Part shown: piece by piece, positions 18,721 to 33,700 of the stretch
How the letters are laid out: the number at the start of each line of letters is the position of its first letter
Numbering within the stretch: the first letter of the stretch is position 1
Source of the DNA: Glandiceps talaboti
Lineage: Eukaryota; Hemichordata; Enteropneusta; Spengelidae
DNA length: 64,000 nt
NCBI RefSeq assembly: GCF_964340395.1
Contig: NC_135571.1
Coordinates: 13,790,546 to 13,854,545, forward strand
Direction of reading: 5' to 3'
The notes under the pieces: model-generated
What the model was told of the DNA's origin: nothing
The model's input: only the letters and a program-made list of their open reading frames with translations
Database searches by the model: none
Program-made: the position numbers and the translations under genes

Positions 18721-21700
18721 CTACACACTTGTTGATGTTGAAAGTCTGTACAAATTTAAACTCATTTCATTTTTAATAAATTTCATAAATTCATGATCAT
18801 TTTCACCTACAGTGCATACATCATCCCTTGGAATACCCACTCCATCATCAAGTCCAAGATGGAAATAGAACTGTTCTTCAAGTATAAAATCATAGTTGTC
18901 ATGGATACAGAAAAACTGATGAAGTGGAGATGGAGAAATAATATAAATAATACACTTGTCATCATCATCTTCAAAGTCTTTTTGGTTCATAAATTCTGCA
19001 TATTTTGATAATCTTTCAATTTTTTGGTCCAATGTGGAGAAATCTGCACCAGCTAAATCATGCACAGTCACCTGATGAAATCTATCATCCTGATTGGCTG
19101 ATGACCCTGTCACATGACTATCCCATGATTTGTTGATAGCCAATAGATGTCTAGGTGGCATATAAGTATGAAAAAATACAAAGTGGTACATTGTTTGAGG
19201 ATTGTATTTAGAAATGTCATGAAGTCTTTGCATGCTGGGTAACACACCACCTTGGTGAAACATTCCAAAGAACATGAATCCAATAAAGTTCCATACTATC
19301 CAGGATACTTTGAAATTGTCGGAAAACTCCTTCACGTTCTTACAAAATAACAGTATTAAGGGAACAATGATGGGAATAATAAATCTAGCCTCCTGATGAG
19401 GTATTAAGGACAAAATACCAACCGGAACGACAACACTAAATATCAGAAATAAGTTAGTTTTATCTATACTAGCTAGTTTTTTGGTCTCAGGAAGGTTTCG
19501 GAGTGATGTGATTATAGCGGGAACGCCCCAAATCAGGAGAGGCAGAAATAACAATGGCATATTGAGAATGAGGTGAGTGATATGTGGATGTAAGGTCTGC
19601 TCTGATAACTTTGTCACATCTGTGTTATATCGGAGAAAATTGAACGGTGTAACCGTAAGGTTATCGAAAATCTCAACGGATGAAAACGTCTGAACCAAGT
19701 TAACTAAACTCAGGGGACTGAGATTCAAAGAACCAAAGTACACAGAATCAATAGAGATGTACAGAAATGAGGTAAAAATCACACCAGGGATGAGAGAAGC
19801 TGCCGACATAATCCCTTTGACAAACCCACGGCTATGAACAATAGATAAGTACCAATAAAACATTGGCCAGGCGACAAATGCTGCAAAGGACAACCTCAGG
19901 AAAAAGCCATAGGTGATAACTATTGACAGAAGGAGTGCGTAAGTTTTTTCTTGACTTGAATTTTTTAGTTTCTTAGTCTTAGGTTTGTCTATTAACGATG
20001 ACGATTTTAAGACTAAAAACATCACTAAGGCAAAAAGTATACACTCTACAGCGTTGGAGAATGTCCTGCAACAGAACACTAAGATGGCATAACTAGTAGA
20101 GAGTAACGCAAGAGAAGTGCCATCATTTATACGCAGATATTGGCACATTTTATACATTAACAAATCTAACGTTAACGATAACACTACCATCATTAGTCGA
20201 GGAAATATCAGCAATGTGTAGGCGTCTATCATTCCGGGAATAATGTTTTGGAGCATTTGTAAGATCATGAAAGCAGTTCCGGATGTAGCATAAGGAAATA
20301 AGACATTCCGTAGAGATAGTTCTTTACTCGTCCATTCCCAACTCTTGTAGACATCAAATCCTAGGACAGATTCTGTTGGAAAAGAAGAAACACAATAGTC
20401 AATGTAGCATGGTATGATGTCACAGCCCAGAGATAAAATAGTCAATGTGGCATGGTATGATGTCACTGCCTAGAGATAAAATAGTCAATGTGGCATGGTA
20501 TGATGTCACAGCCCAGAGATAAAATAGTCAATGTGGCATGGTATGATGTCACAGCCTAGAGATAAAATAGTCAATGTGGCATGGTATGATGTCACAGCCC
20601 AGATATAAAATAGTCAATGTGGCATGGTATGATGTCACAGCCCAGAGATAAAATAGTCAATGTGGCATGGTATGATGTCACAGCCTAGAGATAAAATAGT
20701 CAATGTGGCATGGTATGATGTCACAGCCCAGATATAAAATAGTCAATGTGGCATGGTATGATGTCACAGCCTAGAGATAAAATAGTCAATGTGGCATGGT
20801 ATGATGTCACAGCCCAGAGATAAAATAGTCAATGTGGCATGGTATGATGTCACAGCCTAGAGATAAAATAGTCAATGTGACATGGTATGATGTCACTGCC
20901 TAGAGATAAAATAGTCAATGTGGCATGGTATGATGTCACAGCCCAGAGATAAAATAGTCAATGTGGCATGGTATGATGTCACAGTACAGAGATAAAATAG
21001 TCAATGTGGCATGGTATGATGTCACAGCCTAGAGATACAATAGTCAATGTGGCATGGTATGGTGTCACAGCCTAGAGATAAAATAGTCAATGTGACATGG
21101 TATGATATCACAGCCCAGAGATAAAATAGTCAATGTGGCATGGTATGATGTCACAGCCCAGAGATAAAATAGTCAATGTGGCATGGTATGATGTCACAGC
21201 CCAGATATAAAATAGTCAATGTGGCATGGTATGATGTCACAGCCTAGAGATAAAATAGTCAATGTGGCATGGTATGATGTCACAGCCTAGAGATAAAATA
21301 GTCAATGTGGCATGGTATGATGTCACAGCCTAGAGATAAAATAGTCAATGTGGCAAGGTATGATGTCACAGCCCAGAGATAAAATAGTCAATGTGGCATG
21401 GTATGATGTCACAGCCTAGAGATAAAATAGTCAATGTGGCATGGTATGATGTCACAGCCTAGAGATAAAATAGTCAATGTGGCAAGGTATGATGTCACAG
21501 CCCAGAGATAAAATAGTCAATGTGGCCTGGTATGATGTCACAGCCTAGAGATAAAATAGTCAATGTGGCATGGTATGATGTCACAGCCTAGAGATAAAAT
21601 AGTCAATGTGGCATGGTATGATGTCACAGCCTAGAGATAAAATAGTCAATGTGGCATGGTATGATGTCACAGCCTAGAGATAAAATAGTCAATGTGGCAT

Positions 21701-24700
21701 GGTATGATGTCACAGCCTAGAGATAAAATAGTCAATGTGGCATGGTATGATATCACAGCCCAGAGATAAAATAGTCAATGTGGCATGGTATGATGTCACA
21801 GCCCAGAGATAAAATAGTCAATGTGGCATGGTATGATGTCACAGCCCAGAGATAAAATAGTCAATGTGGCATGGTATGATGTCACAGCCTAGAGATAAAA
21901 TAGTCAATATGGCATGGTATGATGTCACAGCCCAGAGATAAAATAGTCAATGTGACATGGTATGATGTCACAGCCCAGAGATAAAATAGTCAATGTGGCA
22001 TGGTATGATGTCACAGTCTAGAGATAAAATAGTCAATGTGGCATGGTATGATGTCACAGCCTAGAGATAAAATAATCAATGTGGCATGGTATGATGTCAC
22101 AGCCTAGAGATAAAATAGTCAATGTGGCATGGTATGATGTCACAGCCTAGAGATAAAATAGTCAATGTGGCATGGTATGATGTCACAGCCTAGAGATAAA
22201 ATAGTCAATGTGGCATGGTATGATGTCACAGCCCAGAGATAAAATAGTCAATGTGGCATGGTATGATGTCACAGCCCAGAGATAAAATAGTCAATGTGGC
22301 ATGGTATGATGTCACAGCCTAGAGATAAAATAGTCAATGTGGCATGGTATGATGTCACAGCCTAGAGATAAAATAGTCAATGTGGCATGGTATGATGTCA
22401 CAGCCTAGAGATAAAATAGTCAATGTGGCATGGTATGATGTCACAGCCTAGAGATAAAATAGTCAATGTGGCATGGTATGATGTCACAGCCTAGAGATAA
22501 AATAGTCAATGTGGCATGGTATGATGTCACAGCCCAGAGATAAAATAGTCAATGTGGCATGGTATGATGTCACAGCCCAGAGATAAAATAGTCAATGTGC
22601 CATGGTATGATGTCACAGCCTAGAGATAAAATAGTCAATGTGGCATGGTATGATGTCACAGCCCAGAGATAAAATAGTCAATGTGGCATGGTATGATGTC
22701 ACAGCCCAGAGATAAAATAGTCAATGTGGCATGGTATGATGTCACAGCCCAGAGATAAAATAGTCAATGTGGCATGGTATGATGTAACAGCCTAGAGATA
22801 AAATATTCAATGTGGCATGGTATGATGTCACAGCCCAGAGATAAAATAGTCAATGTGCCATGGTATGATGTCACAGCCCAGAGATAAAATAGTCAATGTG
22901 CCATGGTATGATGTCACAGCCCAGAGATAAAATAGTCAATGTGGCATGGTATGATGTCACAGCCTAGAGATAAAATATTCAATGTGGCATGGTATGATGT
23001 CACAGCCTAGAGATAAAATATTCAATGTGGCATGGTATGATGTCACAGCCTAGAGATAAAATAGTCAATGTGGCATGGTATGATGTCACAGCCTAGAGAT
23101 AAAATAGTCAATGTGGCATGGTATGATGTCACAGCCCAGAGATAAAATAGTCAATGTGGCATGGTATGATGTCACAGCCCAGAGATAAAATAGTCAATGT
23201 GGCATGGTATGATGTCACAGCCTAGAGATAAAATAGTCAATGTGGCATGGTATGATGTCACAGCCCAGAGATAAAATAGTCAATGTGCCATGGTATGATG
23301 TCACAGCCTAGAGATAAAATAGTCAATGTGGCATGGTATGATGTCACAGCCCAGAGATAAAATAGTCAATGTGGCATGGTATGATGTCACAGCCCAGAGA
23401 TAAAATAGTCAATGTGGCATGGTATGATATCACAGCCCAGAGATAAAATAGTCAATGTGGCATGGTATGATGTCACAGCCTAGAGATAAAATATTCAATG
23501 TGGCATGGTATGATGTCACAGCCCAGAGATAAAATAGTCAATGTGACATGGTATGATGTCACAGCCTAGAGATAAAATAGTCAATGTGGCATGGTATGAT
23601 GTCACAGCCTAGAGATAAAATAGTCAATGTGGCATGGTATGATGTCACAGCCTAGAGATAAAATATTCAATGTGGCATGGTATGATGTCACAGCCCAGAG
23701 ATAAAATAGTCAATGTGGCATGGTATGATGTCACAGCCCAGAGATAAAATAGTCAATGTGGCATGGTATGATGTCACAGTACAGAGATAAAATAGTCAAT
23801 GTGGCATGGTATGATGTCACAGCCTAGAGATAAAATAGTCAATGTGGCAAGGTATGATGTCACAGCCTAGAGATAAAATAGTCAATGTGGCATGGTATGA
23901 TGTCACAGCCTAGAGATAAAATAGTCAATGTGACATGGTATGATGTCACAGCCTAGAGATAAAATAGTCAATGTGGCATGGTATGATGTCACAGCCTAGA
24001 GATAAAATAGTCAATGTGGCATGGTATGATGTCACAGCCTAGAGATAAAATAGTCAATGTGGCATGGTATGATGTCACAGCCTAGAGATAAAATAATCAA
24101 TGTGGCATGGTATGATGTCACAGCCCAGAGATAAAATAGTCAATATGGCATGGTATGATGTCACAGCCTAGAGATACAATAGTCAATGTGGCATGGTATG
24201 ATGTCACAGCCTAGAGATAAAATAGTCAATGTGGCATGGTATGATGTCACAGCCTAGAGATAAAATAGTCAATGTGGCATGGTATGATGTCACAGCCTAG
24301 AGATAAAATAGTCAATGTGGCATGGTATGATGTCACAGCCTAGAGATAAAATAGTCAATGTGACATGGTATGATGTCACAGCCTAGAGATAAAATAGTCA
24401 ATGTGGCATGGTATGATGTCACAGCCTAGAGATAAAATAGTCAATGTGGCATGGTATGATGTCACAGCCTAGAGATAAAATAGTCAATGTGGCATGGTAT
24501 GATGTCACAGCCTAGAGATAAAATAGTCAATGTGGCATGGTATGATGTCACAGCCTAGAGATAAAATAGTCAATGTGGCATGGTATGATGTCACAGCCCA
24601 GAGATAAAATAGTCAATGTGGCATGGTATGATGTCACAGCCTAGAGATAAAATAGTCAATGTGGCATGGTATGATGTCACAGCCTAGAGATAAAATAGTC

Positions 24701-27700
24701 AATGTGGCATGGTATGATGTCACAGCCTAGAGATAAAATAGTCAATGTGGCATGGTATGATGTCACAGCCCAGAGATAAAATAGTCAATGTGGCATGGTA
24801 TGATGTCACAGCCCAGAGATAAAATAGTCAATGTGGCATGGTATGATGTCACAGCCCAGAGATAAAATAGTCAATGTGGCATGGTATGATGTCACAGCCT
24901 AGAGATAAAATAGTCAATATGGCATGGTATGATGTCACAGCCTAGAGATAAAATAGTCAATGTGGCATGGTATGATGTCACAGCCCAGAGATAAAATAGT
25001 CAATGTGGCATGGTATGATGTCACAGCCCAGAGATAAAATAGTCAATGTGGCATGGTATGATGTCACAGCCCAGAGATAAAATAGTCAATGTGGCATGGT
25101 ATGATGTCACAGCCTAGAGATAAAATAGTCAATGTGCCATGGTATGATGTCACAGCCCAGAGATAAAATAGCCAATGTGGCATGGTATGATGTCACAGCC
25201 TAGAGATAAAATAGTCAATATGGCATGGTATGATGTCACAGCCTAGAGATAAAATAGTCAATATGGCATGGTATGATGTCACAGCCCAGAGATAAAATAG
25301 TCAATGTGGCATGGTATGATGTCACAGCCTAGAGATAAAATAGTCAATATGGCATGGTATGATGTCACAGTCTAGAGATAAAATAGTCAATGTGGCATGG
25401 TATGATGTCACAGCCCAGAGATAAAATAGTCAATATGGCATGGTATGATGTCACAGTCTAGAGATAAAATAGTCAATGTGGCATGGTATGATGTCACAGC
25501 CTAGAGATAAAATAGTCAATATGGCATGGTATGATGTCACAGCCTAGAGATAAAATAGTCAATGTGGCATGGTATGATGTCACAGCCCAGAGATAAAATA
25601 GTCAATGTGGCATGGTATGATGTCACAGCCTAGAGATAAAATAGTCAATATGGCATGGTATGATGTCACAGTCTAGAGATAAAATAGTCAATGTGGCATG
25701 GTATGATGTCACAGCCCAGAGATAAAATAGTCAATGTGGCATGGTATGATGTCACAGCCCAGAGATAAAATAGTCAATGTGGCATGGTATGATGTCACAG
25801 CCTAGAGATAAAATAGTCAATGTGGCATGGTATGATGTCACAGCCCAGAGATAAAATAGTCAATGTGGCATGGTATGATGTCACAGCCCAGAGATAAAAT
25901 AGTCAATGTGGCATGGTATGATGTCACAGCCTAGAGATAAAATAGTAAATGTGGCATGGTATGATGTCACAGCCTAGAGATAAAATAGTCAATGTGGCAT
26001 GGTATGATGTCACAGCCTAGAGATAAAATAGTCAATGTGGCATGGTATGATGTCACAGCCCAGAGATAAAATAGTCAATGTGGCATGGTATGATGTCACA
26101 GCCTAGAGATAAAATAATCAATGTGGCATGGTATGATGTCACAGCCTAGAGATAAAATAATCAATGTGGCATGGTATGATGTCACAGCCTAGAGATAAAA
26201 TAGTCAATGTGGCATGGTATGATGTCACAGCCTAGAGATAAAATAGTCAATGTGGCATGGTATGATGTCACAGCCCAGAGATAAAATAGTCAATGTGGCA
26301 TGGTATGATGTCACAGCCTAGAGATAAAATAGTCAATGTGGCATGGTATGATGTCACAGCCCAGAGATAAAATAGTCAATGTGGCATGGTATGATGTCAC
26401 AGCCCAGAGATAAAATAGTCAATGTGGCATGGTATAATGTCACAGCCCAGAGATAAAATAGTCAATGTGGCATGGTATGATGTCACAGCCCAGAGATAAA
26501 ATAGTCAATATGGCATGATATGATGTCACAGCCCAGAGATAAAATAGTCAATGTGGCATGGTATGATGTCACAGCCTAGAGATAAAATAGTCAATGTGGC
26601 ATGGTATGATGTCACAGCCTAGAGATAAAATAGTCAATGTGGCATGGTATGATGTCACAGCCTAGAGATAAAATAGTCAATGTGGCATGGTATGATGTCA
26701 CAGCCTAGAGATAAAATAGTCAATGTGGCATGGTATGATGATGTCACAGCCTAGATATAAAATAGTCAATGTGGCATGGTATGATGTCACAGCCCAGAGA
26801 TAAAATAGTCAATGTGGCATGGTATGATGTCACAGCCTAGAGATAAAATAGTCAATGTGGCATGGTATGATGTCACAGCCCAGAGATAAAATAGTCAATG
26901 TGGCATGGTATGATGTCACAGCCTAGAGATAAAATAGTCAATGTGGCATGGTATGATGTCACAGCCTAGAGATAAAATAGTCAATGTGGCATGGTATGAT
27001 GTCACAGCCCAGAGATAAAATAGTCAATGTGGCATGGTATGATGTCACAGCCTAGAGATAAAATAGTCAATGTGGCATGGTATGATGTCACAGCCTAGAG
27101 ATAAAATAGTCAATGTGGCATGGTATGATGTCACAGCCTAGAGATAAAATAGTCAATGTGGCATGGTATGATGTCACAGCCTAGATATAAAATAGTCAAT
27201 GTGGCATGGTATGATGTCACAGACCAGAGATAAAATAGTCAATGTGGCATGGTATGATGTCACAGCCCAGAGATAAAATAGTCAATGTGGCATGGTATGA
27301 TGTCACAGCCTAGAGATAAAATAGTCAATGTGGCATGGTATGATGTCACAGCCTAGAGATAAAATAGTCAATGTGGCATGGTATGATGTCACAGCCTAGA
27401 GATAAAATAGTCAATGTGGCATGGTATGATGTCACAGCCTAGAGATAAAATAGTCAATGTGGCATGGTATGATGTCACAGCCTAGATATAAAATAGTCAA
27501 TGTGGCATGGTATGATGTCACAGCCCAGAGATAAAATAGTCAATGTGGCATGGTATGATGTCACAGCCTAGAGATAAAATAGTCAATGTGGCATGGTATG
27601 ATGTCACAGCCCAGAGATAAAATAGTCAATGTGGCATGGTATGATGTCACAGCCTAGAGATAAAATAGTCAATGTGGCATGGTATGATGTCACAGCCTAG

Positions 27701-30700
27701 AGATAAAATAGTCAATGTGGCATGGTATGATGTCACAGCCTAGAGATAAAATAGTCAATGTGGCATGGTATGATGTCACAGCCTAGAGATAAAATAGTCA
27801 ATGTGGCATGGTATGATGTCACAGCCTAGAGATAAAATAGTCAATGTGGCATGGTATGATGTCACAGCCTAGATATAAAATAGTCAATGTGGCATGGTAT
27901 GATGTCACAGACCAGAGATAAAATAGTCAATGTGGCATGGTATGATGTCACAGCCCAGAGATAAAATAGTCAATGTGGCATGGTATGATGTCACAGCCTA
28001 GAGATAAAATAGTCAATGTGGCATGGTATGATGTCACAGCCTAGAGATAAAATAGTCAATGTGGCATGGTATGATGTCACAGCCTAGAGATAAAATAGTC
28101 AATGTGGCATGGTATGATGTCACAGCCCAGAGATAAAATAGTCAATGTGGCATGGTATGATGTCACAGCCTAGAGATAAAATAGTCAATGTGGCATGGTA
28201 TGATGTCACAGTCTAGAGATAAAATAGTCAATGTGGCATGGTATGATGTCACAGCCCAGAGATAAAATAGTCAATGTGGCATGGTATGATGTCACAGCCC
28301 AGAGATAAAATAGTCAATGTGGCATGGTATGATGTCACAGCCCAGAGATAAAATAGTCAATGTGGCATGGTATGATGTCACAGCCTAGAGATAAAATAGT
28401 CAATGTGGCATGGTATGATGTCACAGCCCAGAGATAAAATAGTCAATGTGGCATGGTATGATGTCACAGCCTAGAGATAAAATAGTCAATGTGGCATGGT
28501 ATGATGTCACAGCCCAGAGATAAAATAGTCAATGTGGCATGGTATGATGTCACAGCCTAGAGATAAAATAGTCAATGTGGCATGGTATGATGTCACAGCC
28601 TAGAGATAAAATAGTCAATGTGGCATGGTATGATGTCACCGCCTAGAGATAAAATATTCAATGTGGCATGGTATGATGTCACAGCCTAGAGATAAAATAG
28701 TCAATGTGGCATGGTATGATGTCACAGCCCAGAGATAAAATAGTCAATGTGACATGGTATGATGTCACAGCCCAGAGATAAAATAGTCAATGTGGCATGG
28801 TATGATGTCACAGCCCAGAGATAAAATATTCAATGTGGCATGGTATGATGTCACAGCCCAGAGATAAAATATTCAATGTGGCATGGTATGATGTCACAGC
28901 CCAGAGATAAAATAGTCAATGTGGCATGGTATGATGTCACAGCCCAGAGATAAAATAGTCAATGTGCCATGGTATGATGTCACAGCCTAGAGATAAAATA
29001 GTCAATGTGCCATGGTATGATGTCACAGCCTAGAGATAAAATAGTCAATGTGGCATGGTATGATGTCACAGACCAGAGATAAAATAGTCAATGTGCCATG
29101 GTATGATGTCACAGCCTAGAGATAAAATAGTCAATGTGGCATGGTATGATGTCACAGCCCAGAGATAAAATAGTCAATGTGCCATGGTATGATGTCACAG
29201 CCCAGAGATAAAATAGTCAATGTGGCATGGTATGATGTCACAGCCCAGAGATAAAATAGTCAATGTGCCATGGTATGATGTCACAGCCTAGAGATAAAAT
29301 AGTCAATGTGGCATGGTATGATGTCACAGCCTAGAGATAAAATAGTCAATGTGGCATGGTATGATGTCACAGCCCAGAGATAAAATAGTCAATGTGGCAT
29401 GGTATGATGTCACAGCCTAGAGATAAAATAGTCAATGTGCCATGGTATGATGTCACAGCCTAGAGATAAAATAGTCAATGTGGCATGGTATGATGTCACA
29501 GCCTAGAGATAAAATAGTCAATGTGGCATGGTATGATGTCACAGCCTAGAGATAAAATAGTCAATGTGCCATGGTATGATGTCACAGCCTAGAGATAAAA
29601 TAGTCAATGTGGCATGGTATGATGTCACAGCCCAGAGATAAAATAGTCAATGTGGCATGGTATGATGTCACAGCCCAGAGATAAAATAGTCAATGTGGCA
29701 TGGTATGATGTCACAGCCTAGAGATAAAATAGTCAATGTGGCATGGTATGATGTCACAGCCCAGAGATAAAATAGTCAATGTGGCATGGTATGATGTCAC
29801 AGCCCAGAGATAAAATAGTCAATATGGCATGGTATGATGTCACAGCCTAGAGATAAAATAGTCAATGTGGCATGGTATGATGTCACAGCTCAGAGATAAA
29901 ATAATCAATGTGGCATGGTATGATGTCACAGCCCAGAGATAAAATAATCAATGTGGCATGGTATGTCACAGCCTAGAGATAAAATAGTCAATATGGCATG
30001 GTATGATGTCACAGCCTAGAGATAAAATAGTCAATGTGGCATGGTATGATGTCACAGCCTAGAGATAAAATAGTCAATGTGGCATGGTATGATGTCACAG
30101 CCCAGAGATAAAATAGTCAATGTGGCATGGTATGACGTCACAGCCTAGAGATAAAATAGTCAATGTGGCATGGTATGATGTCACAGCCTAGAGATAAAAT
30201 AGTCAATGTGGCATGGTATGATGTCACAGCCTAGAGATAAAATAGTCAATGTGGCATGGTATGATGTCACAGCCTAGAGATAAAATAGTCAATGTGGCAT
30301 GGTATGATGTCACAGCCTAGAGATAAAATATTCAATGTGGCATGGTATGATGTCACAGCCTAGAGATAAAATAGTCAATGTGGCATGGTACATTGTATGA
30401 TGTCACAGCCTAGAGATAAAATAGTCAATGTGGCATGGTATGATGTCACAGCCTAGAGATAAAATAGTCAATGTGGCATGGTACATTGTATGATGTCACA
30501 GCCCAGAGATAAAATAGTCAATGTGGCATGGTATGATGTCACAGCCTAGAGATAAAATAGTCAATGTGCCATGGTATGATGTCACAGCCTAGAGATAAAA
30601 TAGTCAATGTGGCATGGTATGATGTCACAGCCCAGAGATAAAATAGTCAATGTGGCATGGTATAATGTCACAGCCCAGAGATAAAATAATCAATGTGGCA

Positions 30701-33700
30701 TGGTATGATGTCACAGCCCAGAGATAAAATAGTCAATGTGGCATGGTATGATGTCACAGCCTAGAGATAAAATAGTCAATGTGGCATGGTATGATGTCAC
30801 AGCCTAGAGATAAAATAGTCGATGTGGCATGGTATGATGTCACAGCCCAGAGATAAAATAGTCAATGTGGCATGGTATGATGTCACAGCCCAGAGATAAA
30901 ATAGTCAATATGGCATGGTATGATGTCACAGCCCAGAGATAAAATAATCAATGTGGCATGGTATGATGTCACAGCCTAGAGATAAAATAGTCAATGTGGC
31001 ATGGTATGATGTCACAGCCCAGAGATAAAATAATCAATGTGGCATGGTATGATGTCACAGCCCAGAGATAAAATAATCAATGTGGCATGGTATGTCACAG
31101 CCTAGAGATAAAATAGTCAATATGGCATGGTATGATGTCACAGCCTAGAGATAAAATAGTCAATGTGGCATGGTATGATGTCACAGCCTAGAGATAAAAT
31201 AGTCAATGTGGCATGGTATGATGTCACAGCCCAGAGATAAAATAGTCAATGTGGCATGGTATGACGTCACAGCCTAGAGATAAAATAGTCAATGTGGCAT
31301 GGTATGATGTCACAGCCTAGAGATAAAATATTCAATGTGGCATGGTATGATGTCACAGCCTAGAGATAAAATAGTCAATGTGGCATGGTACATTGTATGA
31401 TGTCACAGCCTAGAGATAAAATAGTCAATATGGCATGGTATGATGTCACAGCCTAGAGATAAAATATTCAATGTGGCATGGTATGATGTCACAGCCCAGA
31501 GATAAAATAGTCAATGTGGCATGGTATGATGTCACAGCCTAGAGATAAAATAGTCAATGTGGCATGGTATGATGTCACAGCCTAGAGATAAAATAGTCAA
31601 TGTGGCATGGTATGATGTCACAGCCTAGAGATAAAATATTCAATGTGGCATGGTATGATGTCACAGCCTAGAGATAAAATAGTCAATGTGGCATGGTATG
31701 ATGTCACAGCCCAGAGATAAAATAGTCAATGTGACATGGTATGATGTCACAGCCCAGAGATAAAATAGTCAATGTGGCATGGTATGATGTCACAGCCCAG
31801 AGATAAAATATTCAATGTGGCATGGTATGATGTCACAGCCCAGAGATAAAATATTCAATGTGGCATGGTATGATGTCACAGCCCAGAGATAAAATAGTCA
31901 ATGTGGCATGGTATGATGTCACAGCCCAGAGATAAAATAGTCAATGTGCCATGGTATGATGTCACAGCCTAGAGATAAAATAGTCAATGTGCCATGGTAT
32001 GATGTCACAGCCTAGAGATAAAATAGTCAATGTGGCATGGTATGATGTCACAGACCAGAGATAAAATAGTCAATGTGCCATGGTATGATGTCACAGCCTA
32101 GAGATAAAATAGTCAATGTGGCATGGTATGATGTCACAGCCCAGAGATAAAATAGTCAATGTGCCATGGTATGATGTCACAGCCCAGAGATAAAATAGTC
32201 AATGTGGCATGGTATGATGTCACAGCCCAGAGATAAAATAGTCAATGTGCCATGGTATGATGTCACAGCCTAGAGATAAAATAGTCAATGTGGCATGGTA
32301 TGATGTCACAGCCTAGAGATAAAATAGTCAATGTGGCATGGTATGATGTCACAGCCCAGAGATAAAATAGTCAATGTGGCATGGTATGATGTCACAGCCT
32401 AGAGATAAAATAGTCAATGTGCCATGGTATGATGTCACAGCCTAGAGATAAAATAGTCAATGTGGCATGGTATGATGTCACAGCCTAGAGATAAAATAGT
32501 CAATGTGGCATGGTATGATGTCACAGCCTAGAGATAAAATAGTCAATGTGCCATGGTATGATGTCACAGCCTAGAGATAAAATAGTCAATGTGGCATGGT
32601 ATGATGTCACAGCCCAGAGATAAAATAGTCAATGTGGCATGGTATGATGTCACAGCCCAGAGATAAAATAGTCAATGTGGCATGGTATGATGTCACAGCC
32701 TAGAGATAAAATAGTCAATGTGGCATGGTATGATGTCACAGCCCAGAGATAAAATAGTCAATGTGGCATGGTATGATGTCACAGCCCAGAGATAAAATAG
32801 TCAATATGGCATGGTATGATGTCACAGCCCAGAGATAAAATAATCAATGTGGCATGGTATGATGTCACAGCCTAGAGATAAAATAGTCAATGTGGCATGG
32901 TATGATGTCACAGCTCAGAGATAAAATAATCAATGTGGCATGGTATGATGTCACAGCCCAGAGATAAAATAATCAATGTGGCATGGTATGTCACAGCCTA
33001 GAGATAAAATAGTCAATATGGCATGGTATGATGTCACAGCCTAGAGATAAAATAGTCAATGTGGCATGGTATGATGTCACAGCCTAGAGATAAAATAGTC
33101 AATGTGGCATGGTATGATGTCACAGCCCAGAGATAAAATAGTCAATGTGGCATGGTATGACGTCACAGCCTAGAGATAAAATAGTCAATGTGGCATGGTA
33201 TGATGTCACAGCCTAGAGATAAAATAGTCAATGTGGCATGGTATGATGTCACAGCCTAGAGATAAAATAGTCAATGTGGCATGGTATGATGTCACAGCCT
33301 AGAGATAAAATAGTCAATGTGGCATGGTATGATGTCACAGCCTAGAGATAAAATATTCAATGTGGCATGGTATGATGTCACAGCCTAGAGATAAAATAGT
33401 CAATGTGGCATGGTACATTGTATGATGTCACAGCCTAGAGATAAAATAGTCAATGTGGCATGGTATGATGTCACAGCCTAGAGATAAAATAGTCAATGTG
33501 GCATGGTACATTGTATGATGTCACAGCCCAGAGATAAAATAGTCAATGTGGCATGGTATGATGTCACAGCCTAGAGATAAAATAGTCAATGTGCCATGGT
33601 ATGATGTCACAGCCTAGAGATAAAATAGTCAATGTGGCATGGTATGATGTCACAGCCCAGAGATAAAATAGTCAATGTGGCATGGTATAATGTCACAGCC

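Noticed and set aside
20373-20466. Extension of the PIGZ frame into the minisatellite (start in the repeat)
   Set aside because: A clear acceptor at 20373-20374 and phase match to the exon with HPDEFF at 36078 explain the gene; the extension is intronic.
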